64,000 bases of DNA from Sphaerolaimus hirsutus (GCA_964036195.1 OZ038450.1:9240701-9304700); one strand, 5' to 3'. Counted from the stretch's first letter, positions 39,101 through 47,939 are shown. The notes: generated by a model from the sequence alone, not told the origin. Numbers and translations are program-made.

Positions 39101-41004
39101 GGGGGGTTAAACGAGGGAGGGGGGTATTTCGAGGGGGGGTTATTATTTCGCCAGAAATTTTTTCAAACCCTAGTACAAAATCGTCGTTTGTGATGTACAC
39201 TGGGGTAGAAAAATGCATCAATAACTGACACGTATAGTCTCCTGTAAACTAATAGTAGTACGTAGATGGTATAAACACTGTTCTAACGTGATTACGACAT
39301 TGTTTTAACGTGTGTTCTGCACTACGCAGTACACAAACTGCAGTATTTGTCATGTACGTTCTCTTTACACTCAATCTGGGGGGGTATTTCGAGGGGGGGT
39401 GATTGTTTCATAGTGGTCTCGAGAGGGGGGGGGGGGTCACACGAGGGAGGGGGGGGGGGTTTCCAGGGGGGGGGGTATTTCGAGGAAATACGGTATTTAC
39501 AGATTTGCAATCAATTTGGTGCGGCTTGGCATGTAACCCATTCGGCATGTAGACAGCGGATCTTGGGTTTCTACTTACCTTCTCCGGATCGATCTGCTCA
39601 ATTAGCGAAATATCAAACGGATCAGATATGGTTTTCCTCAGTCGGCGGCCAGTGGTGGCAGCGCGGCGCCGCTGGGCCCCTTTGGGCAGGCGGTCGGTCA
39701 GACTGAGGCGGCCGGAGCGAGACATGGCCGGCTCGGTCATTAGGGATGACGTCTCCATGTTCACCTCTTCTGCTGCGGTCACGTTGCGTGCCTGAGATGG
39801 TGCATATTTATCAATATAAATACAATATTTTCATTTGGAGTTTAGGTTAGACACGATTTGTTGGAACGATTTAGTCAACACTGGCCCTAACTGAACCCAA
39901 TATTTTGAAAACCCTTTTCAATATGTATTTAAATAGGTATTTATATGGAACCGCCATGGCACATGTATATTTGAATGACCCCCTCGCTGGAATAACTCAA
40001 CCGTCAGCAGTGCGTCACACTCTTGAGACTCAATCTGCCTTCAGAAACCCCACACACTAACCAAGCCAGTGGGCGAGGACACAGGGCTCGCCACTGTGAC
40101 AACCGTTTTCGGCGGGGACGACGTGCCACTGAGTCGATACTGTCTCTGTCCATCGTCTCGCTGCAGCTGCTGCCGCAGCGCGAACTGCTCATCCGCGCCC
40201 AGCAGCCAGTCGGCAGTGAGTTGGTGGCCTAGTCCGGGCGACCCGTCGCCATCCAGGGGGCAATCCCAGATCCTGTAAAGTGCCCTGTGAAATGTCAAAT
40301 GTCATGCAAAGTGTCAAAGTCATGTAAAATGCCCTGCAAAATGGCAAACACGTTTGCCATGTTGCAGGGCGTTTTACATTACCTTTGACACTTTGCATGA
40401 CATTTAACATTTTACAGGGCATTTTACAGAGTCAGGGACTGGCACCAGATACCACACTGCCGAGGCGGGCGCCGCCGCCCGATCAACGTCGGCGGGCGCG
40501 CGCGGCGACAGACTGCCGCCGACTTTGAGCTGTTGCTGCTGCGGCGAGGACAGCTGCAGCTGCTGCGGCTGGACGCTGGCGGCGCAGCGGTGGATGTCGA
40601 GCGACGTCTTTCGCACAGGCCGGTCGTCGCACGGCGACAAGGTGGCACTACGACGGTACTTGCGACGCCTGGATAAAGGCACCAAATGAACTTTATCAGG
40701 ACTAAGGCGCCATACATATTTTATGTCAATTGGTTTCGGCGTCAACTCGATTTTAGTTAAATTTAGGTCGCAGGACAATACTAATCCCTCTTCGAAATTA
40801 CCGCATGTGCACTTGAAAACTGTCCTGCGTCCTACAGTCCCACAAAATCGACTTGACACCGAAACCAGTTGACAACTAAGTGCACGAAAAAAGTGCCTGC
40901 GGTGCGCAGCGGCGACGGCCCTGCGGTGCAGTTCGGCCGGGTCGGCGCTGAGCGGGGGCGAATCGGCCGCGGCCGACATGGCGCCCAGGGGGCAGTCCCA
41001 TACC
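12144..41004 (-). CDS. Long N-terminal region of the RhoGEF gene (about 17 exons)
   Basis: Chain of minus-strand exons coding Ser/Pro/Gln/Ala-rich, probably disordered protein. Right to left: start ~41004, 40453-40668, 40062-40272, 39579-39791, 38691-38996, 35120-35346, 34594-34750, 34069-34228, 25554-25771, 24877-25117, 24301-24557, 23673-23901, 23279-23461, 20315-~20517, ~13257-13480, 12770-13090, 12144-12318. From 40668 to 23461 every junction I checked joins in matching phase; the 23279/20517 and 20315/13480 joins are unresolved. Recognisable stretches include KTISDPFDISLIEQIDPEK, RRIEQLLRSVT, ATQTAAVDTDIAELRDAAKS and an (Ala)13 run near 23840. No folded domain is recognised. Because 12144 ends in a donor and no other coding-like exon lies between there and 3925, I infer that it feeds the DH-PH exons. 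ARHGEF17 has a comparable long disordered N terminus. Confidence 0.65.
12367..12757. mobile_element. AAGTGAAA-arm foldback element (family 2) forming an intron
   Basis: Ends GGACCAATTCCGC and GCGGAATTGGCCCCAG. The arms are degenerate tandem AAGTGAAACGTG words and their complement (TTTCACTT). It fills nearly all of the 451-base intron 12319-12769 between two RhoGEF exons. Confidence 0.85.
13071..13247. mobile_element. Family 1 foldback element forming an intron
   Basis: Ends CATGGTGCCAGTCCCAAGC and the complementary GACTGCCCTATG, with TGTAAAATG-word arms. The acceptor TACAG|G lies inside the left arm at 13090-13091, so about 20 bases of element end are read as exon (Ala-Trp-Asp-Trp-His-His). 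The predicted intron is about 13091-13256. Confidence 0.8.
13553..13762. mobile_element. CCACACACTAGTTGACA-ended element
   Basis: Inverted ends CCCACACACTAGTTGACG and GTCAACTAGTGTGTG. Inner arms contain TTCGGCTTCACGTG and its complement. Relatives: 18010-18222, about 24610-24832, 36528-36682, 43236-43386 and about 49322-49476. Some end flush against exons, for example at the MSP-gene acceptor near 36720. Confidence 0.8.
14803..15296. mobile_element. GTTGTTAAAACG-ended element (hAT type)
   Basis: Ends AGTTGTTAAAACGTATTTAC and TACTTTTAACAACTCTG, resembling the ends of 25959-31964. The interior is AACGTATTTACTTTTACTCG words. Directly abuts the foldback pair to its right. Confidence 0.65.
15295..16111. 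mobile_element. Two tandem TTAAGAGT-arm foldback elements (family 3)
   Basis: 15295-15754 and 15752-16111 share ends CTGGTGCCGGTTCCGCAAG / CTTGCGGAACTGGCCCC. The arms are AAGTTAAGAGTAAAGTTAAA and complement, and the loop region has ATCCAAATCTTATTTTT words. They share the CCAG junction and are related to each other. Confidence 0.85.
16273..16681. mobile_element. ACCGTATT-type foldback element
   Basis: TACCGTTTTTACCTCGAATT at the left, GAGGAAATACGGTA at the right, with long G runs inside. Confidence 0.8.
16682..20314. other. Intron-like region with one small element
   Basis: No exon supported. The only structure noted is the CACACTAGTTGACA-type element at 18010-18222. Confidence 0.45.
20518..23040. 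other. No gene seen
   Basis: AT-rich. A 131-codon minus-strand frame at 22214-22609 has no recognisable domain. Short G-rich foldback debris lies at about 20690-20760. Confidence 0.4.
23921..24250. mobile_element. Family 1 foldback element, longer variant
   Basis: Ends CAGGTGCTAGTCCCAGACCC and GAGTCTGGGACATCCCC. The TGTAAAATG arms enclose a second inverted pair of ATCCAAATCTTA words. Sits in the intron 23902-24300, about 20 bases from one exon edge. Confidence 0.8.
25304..25527. mobile_element. Family 1 foldback element, diverged
   Basis: GGTGGCAATCACAGACCCAG at the left, ACAGGGTCTGGGAATGCCC at the right; arms of AAGTGTAAAGTAAAGTGTC words. Lies in the intron 25118-25553. Confidence 0.7.
26120..27439. 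other. AT-rich stretch without recognisable gene
   Basis: Very AT-rich, with no long reading frame. Holds a small palindrome around 26815-26849 (GTGTGAACCACA and its complement). It lies between the left end of the hAT element and the 3' LTR, and is probably the remains of another insertion. Confidence 0.5.
27440..28132 (-). repeat. 3' LTR of the gag-only retrotransposon
   Basis: A 693-base direct repeat that appears identical to 31036-31728. It runs TGATGAGATG to AAATTACA, so it has TG...CA ends in either orientation. Relative to the minus-strand gag this is the 3' LTR. A polypurine tract (AGGGAGGGG on the minus strand, about 28143-28151) sits just inside it. Contains a short (GT)n run. Confidence 0.85.
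28491..30518 (-). CDS. Gag-like protein of an LTR retrotransposon
   Basis: Uninterrupted 675-codon frame (MAEYHITFPDYWENF...). The middle third, about residues 310-470, has the shape of a retrotransposon capsid domain: an acidic helix, then IYTGENGENFTKWVHKLE, a hydrophobic helix with ALKLISGPAEDAL, and later DPVTFFYQKYEKAI. The remainder is low-complexity, Ser/Asn/Glu-rich. No CCHC zinc knuckle is visible, and no protease, reverse transcriptase, RNase H or integrase frame lies between the flanking 693-base repeats. Base composition is AT-rich, unlike the host exons. It would pack element RNA into particles, with enzymes supplied by an autonomous relative (inference). The frame is intact, so the insertion is probably young. 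Confidence 0.75.
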   Translation of the reverse strand: MAEYHITFPDYWENFVDIPLESPYFQGITTSKLDSLKAAFALIKSYDFDFTYLNYEQMQEVALGFEIELIHSSLVNNSPCLGLEGTILAQRAFSLLTEVYAYQNHAEALTLIGMDCEYKLNQDLISMTKKINGNFEEISQGKYPWPILPLDRGKDSIIYTCNMLNLKHITWGSENSISDDSESPLSHAFSEISIEQQGETMPEQVLGPNLLAFGATGASKPQELQTDLLQSTIYENPEMFNNNMAIKPHISLPANDYLSSKELPSMLEPKDIEEISTQTVNKENALIIPPKPVETEDWDAELEIERKMSYLEKQCGIYTGENGENFTKWVHKLENKFLELKISSDHIKAMLALKLISGPAEDALIVLAPQEKLSFNTIISQLRRSLKYLIPTTVKEAFFDFTQEKIDPVTFFYQKYEKAIIAFGPASNWSMKTKQEITSNIVTSLDPNLREICETVSISKMSQISGDASISLNEVEMICINGRRKVTTPKQSENKKMDMYVEPDSAFCDINKYCQSSQPDSEHLNHHVSTEYWQSSNNDSEFKPYFKKSYDDISESATFCSDSGLESLHSDKVESEYNVNLMCLMLTFNPSNPHRIDTTTVQTHLGSEDVPDEPHTKQMNDGHTENPLAIMQNSSRTTRGKDGKSTQFQSTQAKSKGVQKTGMFKDLNGKLHCKG
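31036..31728 (-). repeat. 5' LTR of the gag-only retrotransposon
   Basis: Partner of 27440-28132: same length and no mismatch seen by eye. The two bases at each end are TG/CA. No primer-binding site can be assigned with confidence next to it (minus-strand sequence after the LTR begins GGTCACACAGG). The five bases outside the LTR pair (TGTTC on the left, CAGTC on the right) do not match, so a normal target duplication is missing. Confidence 0.85.
32088..33592. mobile_element. GGCCAGATTTAATTC-ended inverted-repeat element
   Basis: Ends GGCCAGATTTAATTC and GAATTAAATCTGGCC, with GCCCTACCC/GGGTAGGGC and CGTGTCGGG words near both ends. About 1.5 kb, non-coding; it contains a CACACACTAGTAGACATC end at about 32940. 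Abuts a family 2 foldback on its right. Confidence 0.7.
33591..34020. mobile_element. Two family 2 foldback elements in a row
   Basis: 33591-33837 and 33836-34020, both with CTGGGGCCAGTTCCGCAA-like ends and GAAGTGAAATGG-word arms. The second ends 48 bases from the exon 34069-34228 and lies wholly in its intron. Confidence 0.85.
36075..36194. mobile_element. ACCGTATT-ended foldback element
   Basis: TACCGTATTTCCTCGAAATA and the complement around a G-rich centre, 120 bases. Confidence 0.85.
36528..36682. mobile_element. CACACTAGTTGACA-type element upstream of the MSP exon
   Basis: GCCCACAAACACTAGTTGAC at the left and GTCAACTAGTGTATGGGCCC at the right. Its right end is only 38 bases from the first visible MSP-gene exon. 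Confidence 0.8.
36721..38080 (+). CDS. MSP-domain protein, nested in a RhoGEF intron
   Basis: Plus-strand exons 36721-36912, 37212-37382 and 37574-38080 join in phase 0. The first two encode an MSP (major sperm protein) immunoglobulin-like fold: LLDPPRVIVPADKKADGYYC, then LALKFKCTDRKRYKISPVF, VEPQASGV, and after the intron RPDTLVVQFASMLGEE and PYPEYCFVIS. The pattern YKISPVF..VEP...DTLVVQFA is that of small nematode sperm-type MSP proteins rather than VAP proteins. The third exon is Pro/Ala-rich (PPSYAKAANDVRNAAVPPPP) and stays open to TGA at 38078-38080; a further GTAAAC donor at 37761 could end it earlier. The 5' exon with the start codon is not identified; a CACACTAGTTGACA-type element abuts the first acceptor. 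MSP proteins typically form filaments or dock to FFAT-like partners; the specific role is unknown. Confidence 0.7.
39040..39495. mobile_element. ACCGTATT-ended foldback element
   Basis: Full copy with internal inverted end motifs and several G10-plus runs, in the RhoGEF intron 38997-39578. Confidence 0.85.
40253..40448. mobile_element. Family 1 foldback element forming an intron
   Basis: Ends CAGGGGGCAATCCCAGATCC and GGGACTGGCACCAG. Predicted intron 40273-40452: donor GTATCT just outside the right end, acceptor TTTACAG|G within the left arm. Phases on both sides are 2, so the element accounts for the whole intron, and its last ~20 bases (Ile-Trp-Asp-Cys-Pro-Leu) become exon. Confidence 0.85.
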
Positions 41005-41156
41005 CTGTAAAATGTCAAATGTCATGCAAAGTGTCAAAAGTCATGGAAAATGCCCTGCAAAATGGCAACTCGGTTGCCATTTTGCACGGCATTTTCCACG
41101 ACTTTTGACACTTTGCATGACATTTGACATTTTATAGGGTCTGGGACTGGCACCTG
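40986..41156. mobile_element. Family 1 foldback element between the first two RhoGEF exons
   Basis: Ends CAGGGGGCAGTCCCATACCC and GGGACTGGCACCTG. On the minus strand the right end supplies CAG|GTGCCA and the left arm supplies TACAG|G. This is the cleanest copy; its arms pair with few mismatches. Confidence 0.85.
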
Positions 41157-41273
41157 GCGGTGTTCGGCCGACGACGCGCTGCCGGTGCGCTCGGAGCCCG
41201 GCTCCCTGCCCGACGAGGACTGCGACTGGCGCGGCGGCTGGTCGTACAGCGGCGGCGCGCAGTCGAGCATCAT
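41154..41273 (-). CDS. Candidate distal first exon of the long RhoGEF transcript
   Basis: 40 codons from ATG at 41273 (MMLDCAPPLYDQPPRQSQS), with an in-frame TAA immediately upstream, ending CAG|GTGCCA inside the end of a foldback element. Composition matches the downstream exons. Its phase-0 end does not join in frame to the acceptor at 41004, which reads in phase 2. Either it is spliced differently, or it is untranslated and translation starts at the ATG just inside the next exon (MSAAADSPPLSADPAELHRR). Confidence 0.4.
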
Positions 41274-41580
41274 TTAAGCGCTGCTCTTCGACGCGTAGCG
41301 CGGGTAAAGAAACTGCCAGGTTAAGAAAGTACACAGGAAGGAATGACATAAAAAAGGCAGGTATAATAGTGGCTGGCGACTGATCGTAAAATGTATTGAA
41401 CAATGAGTAAACTGGTCGAAATGGGCGCCGTTCGACTTTGGGTGCGCTGAAGCGTTTATGCTCGCGACTGGGTTGCATACTCATCTACATAAAGTATCAT
41501 ATTTTATGCAACTGTCAATGAAAATTTCAAATGAAACGATTCAAATCGCACTTCACATTGAAATTTGCGGAAGGGTGAAT

Positions 41581-41674
41581 ATGGACATCATAGCAGAAAC
41601 TCACCATTCAGATGTGAAGATTGCACCTGGAATTACTTTTATTCCAGGTTCAGGAGCCTCAGCGGCAAACCCAG
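41581..41674 (+). CDS. Possible isolated first exon
   Basis: Starts ATG (MDIIAETHHSDVKIAPGITF) and ends CCCAG|GTAAAT, a good donor. Composition looks coding, but no continuation is found on the plus strand before the ribosomal protein gene. Weak. Confidence 0.2.
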
Positions 41675-43235
41675 GTAAATACACAAATACCTAAATATGT
41701 ACACACATTCAGGTATTGAAATGCATACCTGAACCGCACGTTGGCAATCAATAGAACGATGCCAAGTTGCCAATGAGATCGTGAACACAGTCAAAACAGC
41801 TGCGAACAGCTGCGCAGCCGCAGAAGTTCGGGCAGGGCAACAAACTTTGAGAAAACTGTCGGAAATGGCACGACTGTTCACTTTGATGCACGATGCTAAT
41901 TAGATCTGAACGAATATGAATAGGTCCCGAACGTTCATCATCCAATCAAATGTCAACGGACTTGCGATTCCACAAATGATGTTGTCGAAAATAAATCAGC
42001 AGAAACAGACTGGGGACAAAAGCAAAATCCAAAGTTCATGCGTGGATCAGTGACAGGCAGCAAGTAATTCATGCTAACTATCCACAGAATTTTTGGAAAA
42101 AATATAGCAGCCACAAAAAAAACACAGAAAATGTGGAAAAAAGTGACAATGTTAACACACATTGTGAAGATTTCTTTGGATACCTTCAGCATTGAATTAT
42201 TCCTGTCAAAAAAGGAGCGTCTGCAGCAGCGCAATGCAAAAAATGGCAATGGGCACTAGGGTTCAAATGGGATCGACTTTTTTTAGTTGTCCGGATCTGG
42301 ATAGTGGACAAGTTCCAGTATTCGGGGGTTTCTTTTATTCTTCACAAATAACGTCTAAGAGCACACTTGGATGCCACAAAGTGGCATAAAATGCACACTG
42401 GAGGTTACCGTTGACATTTTTCAGTGCAAAAAATTCATTTGGCAAATTTGGCAAAAATTGGGATAGGATTTTTAGGTAAATTTTTCGGCACCGGGATTGG
42501 GGCTTCAGAGTCGGGACCACAAAATCCCGACAATTATCGCTATTCGGGATCGGGATCCCGTTTGATCCCTACAGCGAGGAGATGGCAAGTGCCGTCGCTA
42601 AAGGACTTCCAAGTAATGTTTATTTGGCCGTAGGCACTTCCTTTTGAGCAGGTAGAAGTGCGAGCGGTAATTGTAGCCAAACGAGCACTGCGCACAGAAG
42701 GGAAGTGAAAACGGGTGTGCATCGTTTCAAATGCTAGTCACTTCACATGCTGCCAAAAAGCCCACTTCAAATGCTGTAGTGCATCATTTCAAATCCTACT
42801 GTGCTGGAAGTGGAATGAGAAGATTGGGAAGTGGAAAAAACAAATGGAAAGTGACAAGAAAATGGTCAAAAAATTCAATTCAATGTCTAATGCTCATGAA
42901 ATCCATTTGAGTGCCACATTAGATGGGCAGGCATGCGATGATTTAATGGTGGCATCAATACTGAATAAGTGTAGTAGTTGTCATGTGAAGTGATGCCTTA
43001 CAGCATTTGAAGTGAGCTTTTTGACAGCATTTGAAGTGACTAGCATCTGAAGTGGCCTCAGTGAAAACGGGAGCTTACTTTGTTTCTTTGTTCTTGGCGA
43101 ATGATGACTATTGCTAAGAGGCGGGAGCGCACAAGTTTGTAATTTTCAGACAAATTAAGTAGAACTCGATGCATGCACGAAGCGACACGGGAAAGAAGAT
43201 CGAAAGAACATGAAAATGATTGATAACATGTGTCA
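41675..43235. other. Intergenic; diverged mobile elements only
   Basis: Contains a TAGGGTTCAAA...TTTGATCCCTA element (42257-42571) and a foldback with CACTTCAAATGCTG words (about 42729-43052). No gene supported. Confidence 0.5.
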
Positions 43236-43818
43236 CACTGGGCCCACATCGACACCAAATGTCAACTGGTGCCGATCCCGATTCAAAGCTTGCTGAAGAG
43301 TGCACGAAACACGTGCAAACGCAATCTTTGAATTAAGAACGGAACCAGTTGACATTTGGTGTCGATGTCAACTAGCGTGTGGAACCACTATGGGATAATT
43401 TAACACACAATGTGCCTACGCACACTAGTTTGCACCGTGATTTCGGTGCAAGCTGAAATGGCGCCATCCGGTGAACAATAATTGTATGATGTCTTAGTTT
43501 TCAAATTTTCATTAATTTAAATAAAATAAAAAAATTAACCGAGTTGGTTCATTTGAATTTGAATTAAATTTCATTCTTCACCAAAGTCACGGTGCAAACC
43601 AGTGTGCGCGGCACCATTCTCTCACGCATTCAATGATCCTGTGCCATGACTAAAATTACGAATTCTTCAACTGTATGGATATTTCATTCAACCTTCAACG
43701 AACAATCAAACAATCAAGGGGAAAAATCAACAAAGAATAGTATCAAATGTTATTAGTCCTCATGCAGAGGCACTAAACGACCCAGACAAAAACTCTTCCC
43801 ATGTCACTATCTGCCAAT
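43236..43818. mobile_element. Two small elements downstream of RPS3
   Basis: 43236-43386 has CACATCGACACCAAATGTCA and its inverse; 43414-43606 has CTACGCACACTAGTTTGCAC and GCAAACCAGTGTGCGCGG. The RPS3 3' UTR must lie left of 43819; no AATAAA is seen close by. Confidence 0.65.
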
Positions 43819-46640
43819 TTAGTACATTCCACCAGGCGGTCCCTGCGGCGGCATCCCCTGCAAAAATGTGCGCTTTATTTAAAATCAATCGATAAAATGC
43901 GATTTATTAAAAAAAATGTAATGTAACTTTTACTGATACTGAATTATGACTTATTTTGTGGGATGGCATGATTTGTGCCAGTGATCGTTCGGCGCGATTT
44001 TGTTCTGGTGCGTGCCCATCCATCATCCAGCGTGTCCACCCATCATTCATACTTTACATAAATTATAAAACACTTTTACTAATTTTTTGCACGCAAGCAG
44101 TTTCATAATTATTTGGGAAGTTTATAACGAGGAAGATTCTTTTGTGCATTTTTGTTCTCACAGTTTTCGTTTCTGAATACTAATAGGTTTATCCAACCCA
44201 AGGCAAGAAAAAAATGTTTTTCCAACCCAAGCGAAAGGATCCCACAATCAGTTTTATCACCACACACAACCAGACCACACAAGATTTTATCCCTCAGATC
44301 ACCCAGTCGTTCGCAACCCCCAGAGACCCCTTTCGCAACCCCCAACCTCCCCGCCCCTACCACAAACCTGCTGCGGGGGCATGGGCGCCCCGGGTACCGG
44401 GCCGGGCGGCGGCATGGGTGCCCCTCCGGCGACGGGCGGCGGCTGCGTGGGCGGCGGGGCGGCGCCGGCGCCGGCGGGCACCGGCTGCGGCGGCATGCCG
44501 GCGGCGGCGGCCAGATCGGCCGGCTTCTTCGGGTCTTTGTGCTCGGAACGCGGCACGTCGGGCACCTGCGTACAACATAAGGGCGGTGTTTTTTAACCGT
44601 TCTCTTGTTTTAAAAATGTCGTTTTTTAAAAAGACGACTTTTTTGAAAAATGGGCCAAAATTTTTATCACTTCAACTGCTACTCGTTGGTGGGACGTGGA
44701 GAGTATAGGAAAGCGAACTGACGGGTTCGTCCTTGGGCTCGACGACGACGATCTGGTCGGGCAGAGGCTTCTTGGCGCCGACCATGTTGGGCTTGTTCGC
44801 ATGCGGCAACATGATCTTCACCTTGATGCCGAGCACGCCCTGGCGCAGCATCACGTGCCGCACGGCCATTTGGATGTAGTCGTTGGTGGCGTCACCGCTG
44901 TGGATCATCAGGCCGTCGACGAACTTCATCGACTTGGCGCGCTGGCCGCGCAACTTGCCCGAGACCACCACTTCGCAGCCCCTGGATGTAAGCAGTTCGA
45001 CGAAATGAACAGTGAACTCCAATGGGGGGGGGGCTGCCCCCCAGTCAAATTGATCAGGTATCCATCTATCTATCTAAATATCGTTTGATACATCCGTAGG
45101 AATTTTTTGGCTACTATCAATCCATGTGGAGCAAATTTTCAGCGATTTTTTACCATTTTGACAACTTTCAGCTTCAAAACCGCTACTTTCGGCTATTTAC
45201 TTAGGTTACTTTTAACCTTTTTTTAGCGATTTGCTGTCTAACCAGCCCCGCAAGGGTTAAAATCTTGGAGACCCCTAGAAATCAAGATTCAAAATCGGCA
45301 GTTAGTGAACAATGAGTATCGATTTAGAATCAAAGGCTCGATAAAATGCGGGAAGCCGACCTGGCTTCGTTGTCCATGATGAACCGGAGCACGCCGTAGC
45401 AGGCGCGCCGCACCGCCAAACCGTTGATCAGCTTGTAGCGCAGCGACTCGCACTGGGCCACGGCGCACAGACCGCGCGATGGCACCTTCTCCGCGAACAA
45501 CTGCAAACCGGGCCAGATTTTGGTCAAATAAGGGTGAATGGGAAGCGAAAATCGGAATATTTTTTCAATCTATCAATTCTCAACCTTTGGAACAGAGAAT
45601 TCTCTATGAGCTTCTTCATAATTGATCAGCAAACCTCAATTAAATGGTTCATAAAACTCACTCATGTTTACATTTACTTGGTAACTGGCTGATACTTGAA
45701 TTTGTGACTAAATTCATAGTTTATTTCAGTTTTTGAAAGGTGAATTTGACCTTGCACGACAACGTGACAGAGCATAACGTCGCATTACATGTATTAGCCG
45801 GACTGAACGTTTTACAAAGAATTATACCGTACTTTGATGAATAAAATCACGTGATAAAGCACACAAAATTTCGCCAAAGGGAGAGCCTATGTACATAATG
45901 AAATTTTTTTAGTAACTTTTTTTTGTTCTTTTATTCAGATTGAATATGGTAGGTTTCATTAGTGTGCAGGTAGGTTCACTCTGCCAAAAAATCCCCACCT
46001 CAACGGTGCCCTCCTGAAACCCAAATCTCTTCTGCACCAGACTGGTGAGTTCGCGGATGCGCCTGCCCCGCTCGCCGAGCACGTTGGGCGTGCGCGTGGC
46101 CATGATGATCACCTCGGTGCGGTTGGGCGTCTTGCGCACTTCCACGCCGCTGTAGCCGTCCTCGGCCAGCTCCTTGGTCAGGAACTTGTTCAGCTCCGCC
46201 TTGAACACCCCGTCGGACACGAACTGCGGGTGGGGGCAGGGTTGAGGGGCGCGTCAACAATAAGGTGTAGGATTTTTTGATTATACACGGCGGACATCAC
46301 ACTTTGCATGAAAACCTACCATAACCCATCTGAATAATGAACCAAGAATTATAGTTTTTCGTGATAATATTTCGTTTTTACTATAAAATATTTAATTACG
46401 AAATTTATCACAAGATTTTTTACATTAAATTATGGTAGGTTTCCATATTGAGTGTGCTGTCCGCTGAGTAGACCAGCCAAGGCGACATGTCAACCTAGGC
46501 GACCAGTAACACTTCTGAGAAACGGAAATTCGCTGGCGTGACCGAAATACTATAACACAAACTACGTAAGCAATGTGTAAATTACGAAATGGGTCCTTCA
46601 AACTTACTTTACGCTTCTTCGAAATCTGGTTCGCCGCCAT
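43819..46640 (-). CDS. RPS3: 40S ribosomal protein S3 (uS3)
   Basis: Small-subunit ribosomal protein at the mRNA entry channel. Six exons: 46608-46640, 45999-46223, 45361-45500, 44723-44981, 44368-44565, 43819-43857; all phases agree, giving 297 residues. The start [11 protein letters not shown] is the conserved eukaryotic N terminus. The KH domain follows ([20 protein letters not shown], containing the GxxG-type loop), then [40 protein letters not shown] and [12 protein letters not shown]. The body ends around [17 protein letters not shown]. After that comes an expanded tail of about 75 residues rich in Pro, Gly, Ala and Met, ending [12 protein letters not shown]; human S3 has 243 residues and a short tail. 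Donors are good (AAA|GTAAGT after exon 1), and the last coding exon is only 13 codons. Confidence 0.97.
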
Positions 46641-46936
46641 GGTTGCTTCCCGTTGTTTTTGGATTTTCCAACACCTATTTAGCTTCTAAAAACCTGCGAT
46701 GTTTTTTTAAAATAAAAAATGCAACCATAAAAATCCATTGCTGCAACATCAAGTACAAGCTCGCATTACAGCGACAGTTGTTATAATTACAAAAATGTCA
46801 TCATGGGCAAAAATGCGATGTGAGCAATTGAATAGGTATTGTTTATTAGGTATACATGAACAATTATTTACTTTGAATTGCGAACAAGATAATTTTATTT
46901 CCAAAATTTCGCCACATTTGACAGATCACAGTAGTT

Positions 46937-47378
46937 CAGGGACGTAGCCAGGATTTTTGAGCGGGGGGGGGCGGATTGTATACGGAGCCCGGCGAACGGG
47001 GGGGGCGGCGCCCCCCCCCCCTAAAATTTTACCCCTGTTGTAGGGGAATGGCGCCATGGCGCTGGCGCCATTCGTAGGCGTCACGCCATGGCGCCACTGG
47101 CGTTGGCATTGGCGCCAAACAGCAGTATACGTCTGTATTTTACAGGCATATACAGCGACATGGACAGAAATTGAGTCCATTTTCACTGGCTTTTAGGCCG
47201 CGGAGACTGGTCAGCCAAAAATATATGTTGTGAAAGGAGAATGCGCACCAGCGCGCTAAAATTTTTCAAACTGTCGGCAAAATCATCGTCTGAAAGTGCC
47301 ATTTCTGGCACATTTTTTGGTCCGGCCCGGGAAGGGGGGGGGCGGCCGCCCCCCCGCCCCCCCCTGGCTACGTCCTTG
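46937..47378. mobile_element. hAT-type element CAGGGACGTAGCCAGG
   Basis: Ends CAGGGACGTAGCCAGG / CTGGCTACGTCCTTG with a perfect 8-base duplication CAGTAGTT (46929-46936, 47379-47386). The interior has G/C runs and GGCGCCATGGCG palindromes; no transposase. Lies between RPS3 and the repeat-protein gene. Confidence 0.9.
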
Positions 47379-47939
47379 CAGTAGTTCAATCAATCTCCTT
47401 CCCCCAAAAATGGTCATTTTGACTTCCTCCTGACATGCAGCATCCGTGCTGTCGCTTCATCGTCGAGCCTAAAAATGTTGAAATGTCGTGAATTAGACAG
47501 CAAAAAAGTTAAATTACATCCTAAACTTGGGAATAAATGCGTGCAAAACGGGCAGTCCAAGTCACTTAAACAATTTAAAAGTAAAGAAAGGAATCGCCGG
47601 GAAAGTCGACTAGAAGCCCCGGGTGCGCGTCGAAAGTACTCAGCGTTACCGGGACAATTTGGAAAAATGTAAGCGCTAAAACGTTGTGATACGCACAAAA
47701 GTTGAAAACCGAAATGTCCAAAACAGATAATTGTCTTGAAAACATTTGAGTTCACCATAACGATTCACTTTTGATCTCCGTCAACAGCAGTTGATGGACT
47801 CCATATTCCAGTAAACTCAAATGTGTTAAGATCAGATTTCTCAGCTTTTTGAAATTTGTCAACTAGTGTATGTATGGCCAGTATAAGAAAATCAAATTCA
47901 AAAATAAATCGAAATTTTCTGACAACAAAATACCGCAGC

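Noticed and set aside
40404..41018. 204-codon minus-strand frame
   Set aside because: Joins two exons through an intron that happens to stay open; the middle part (40669 to about 40860) lacks the composition of its flanks.
46937..47378. Functional G-quadruplex or CpG regulatory island from the G/C runs
   Set aside because: The same runs recur in every copy of this hAT family and of the ACCGTATT family, so they are transposon sequence.
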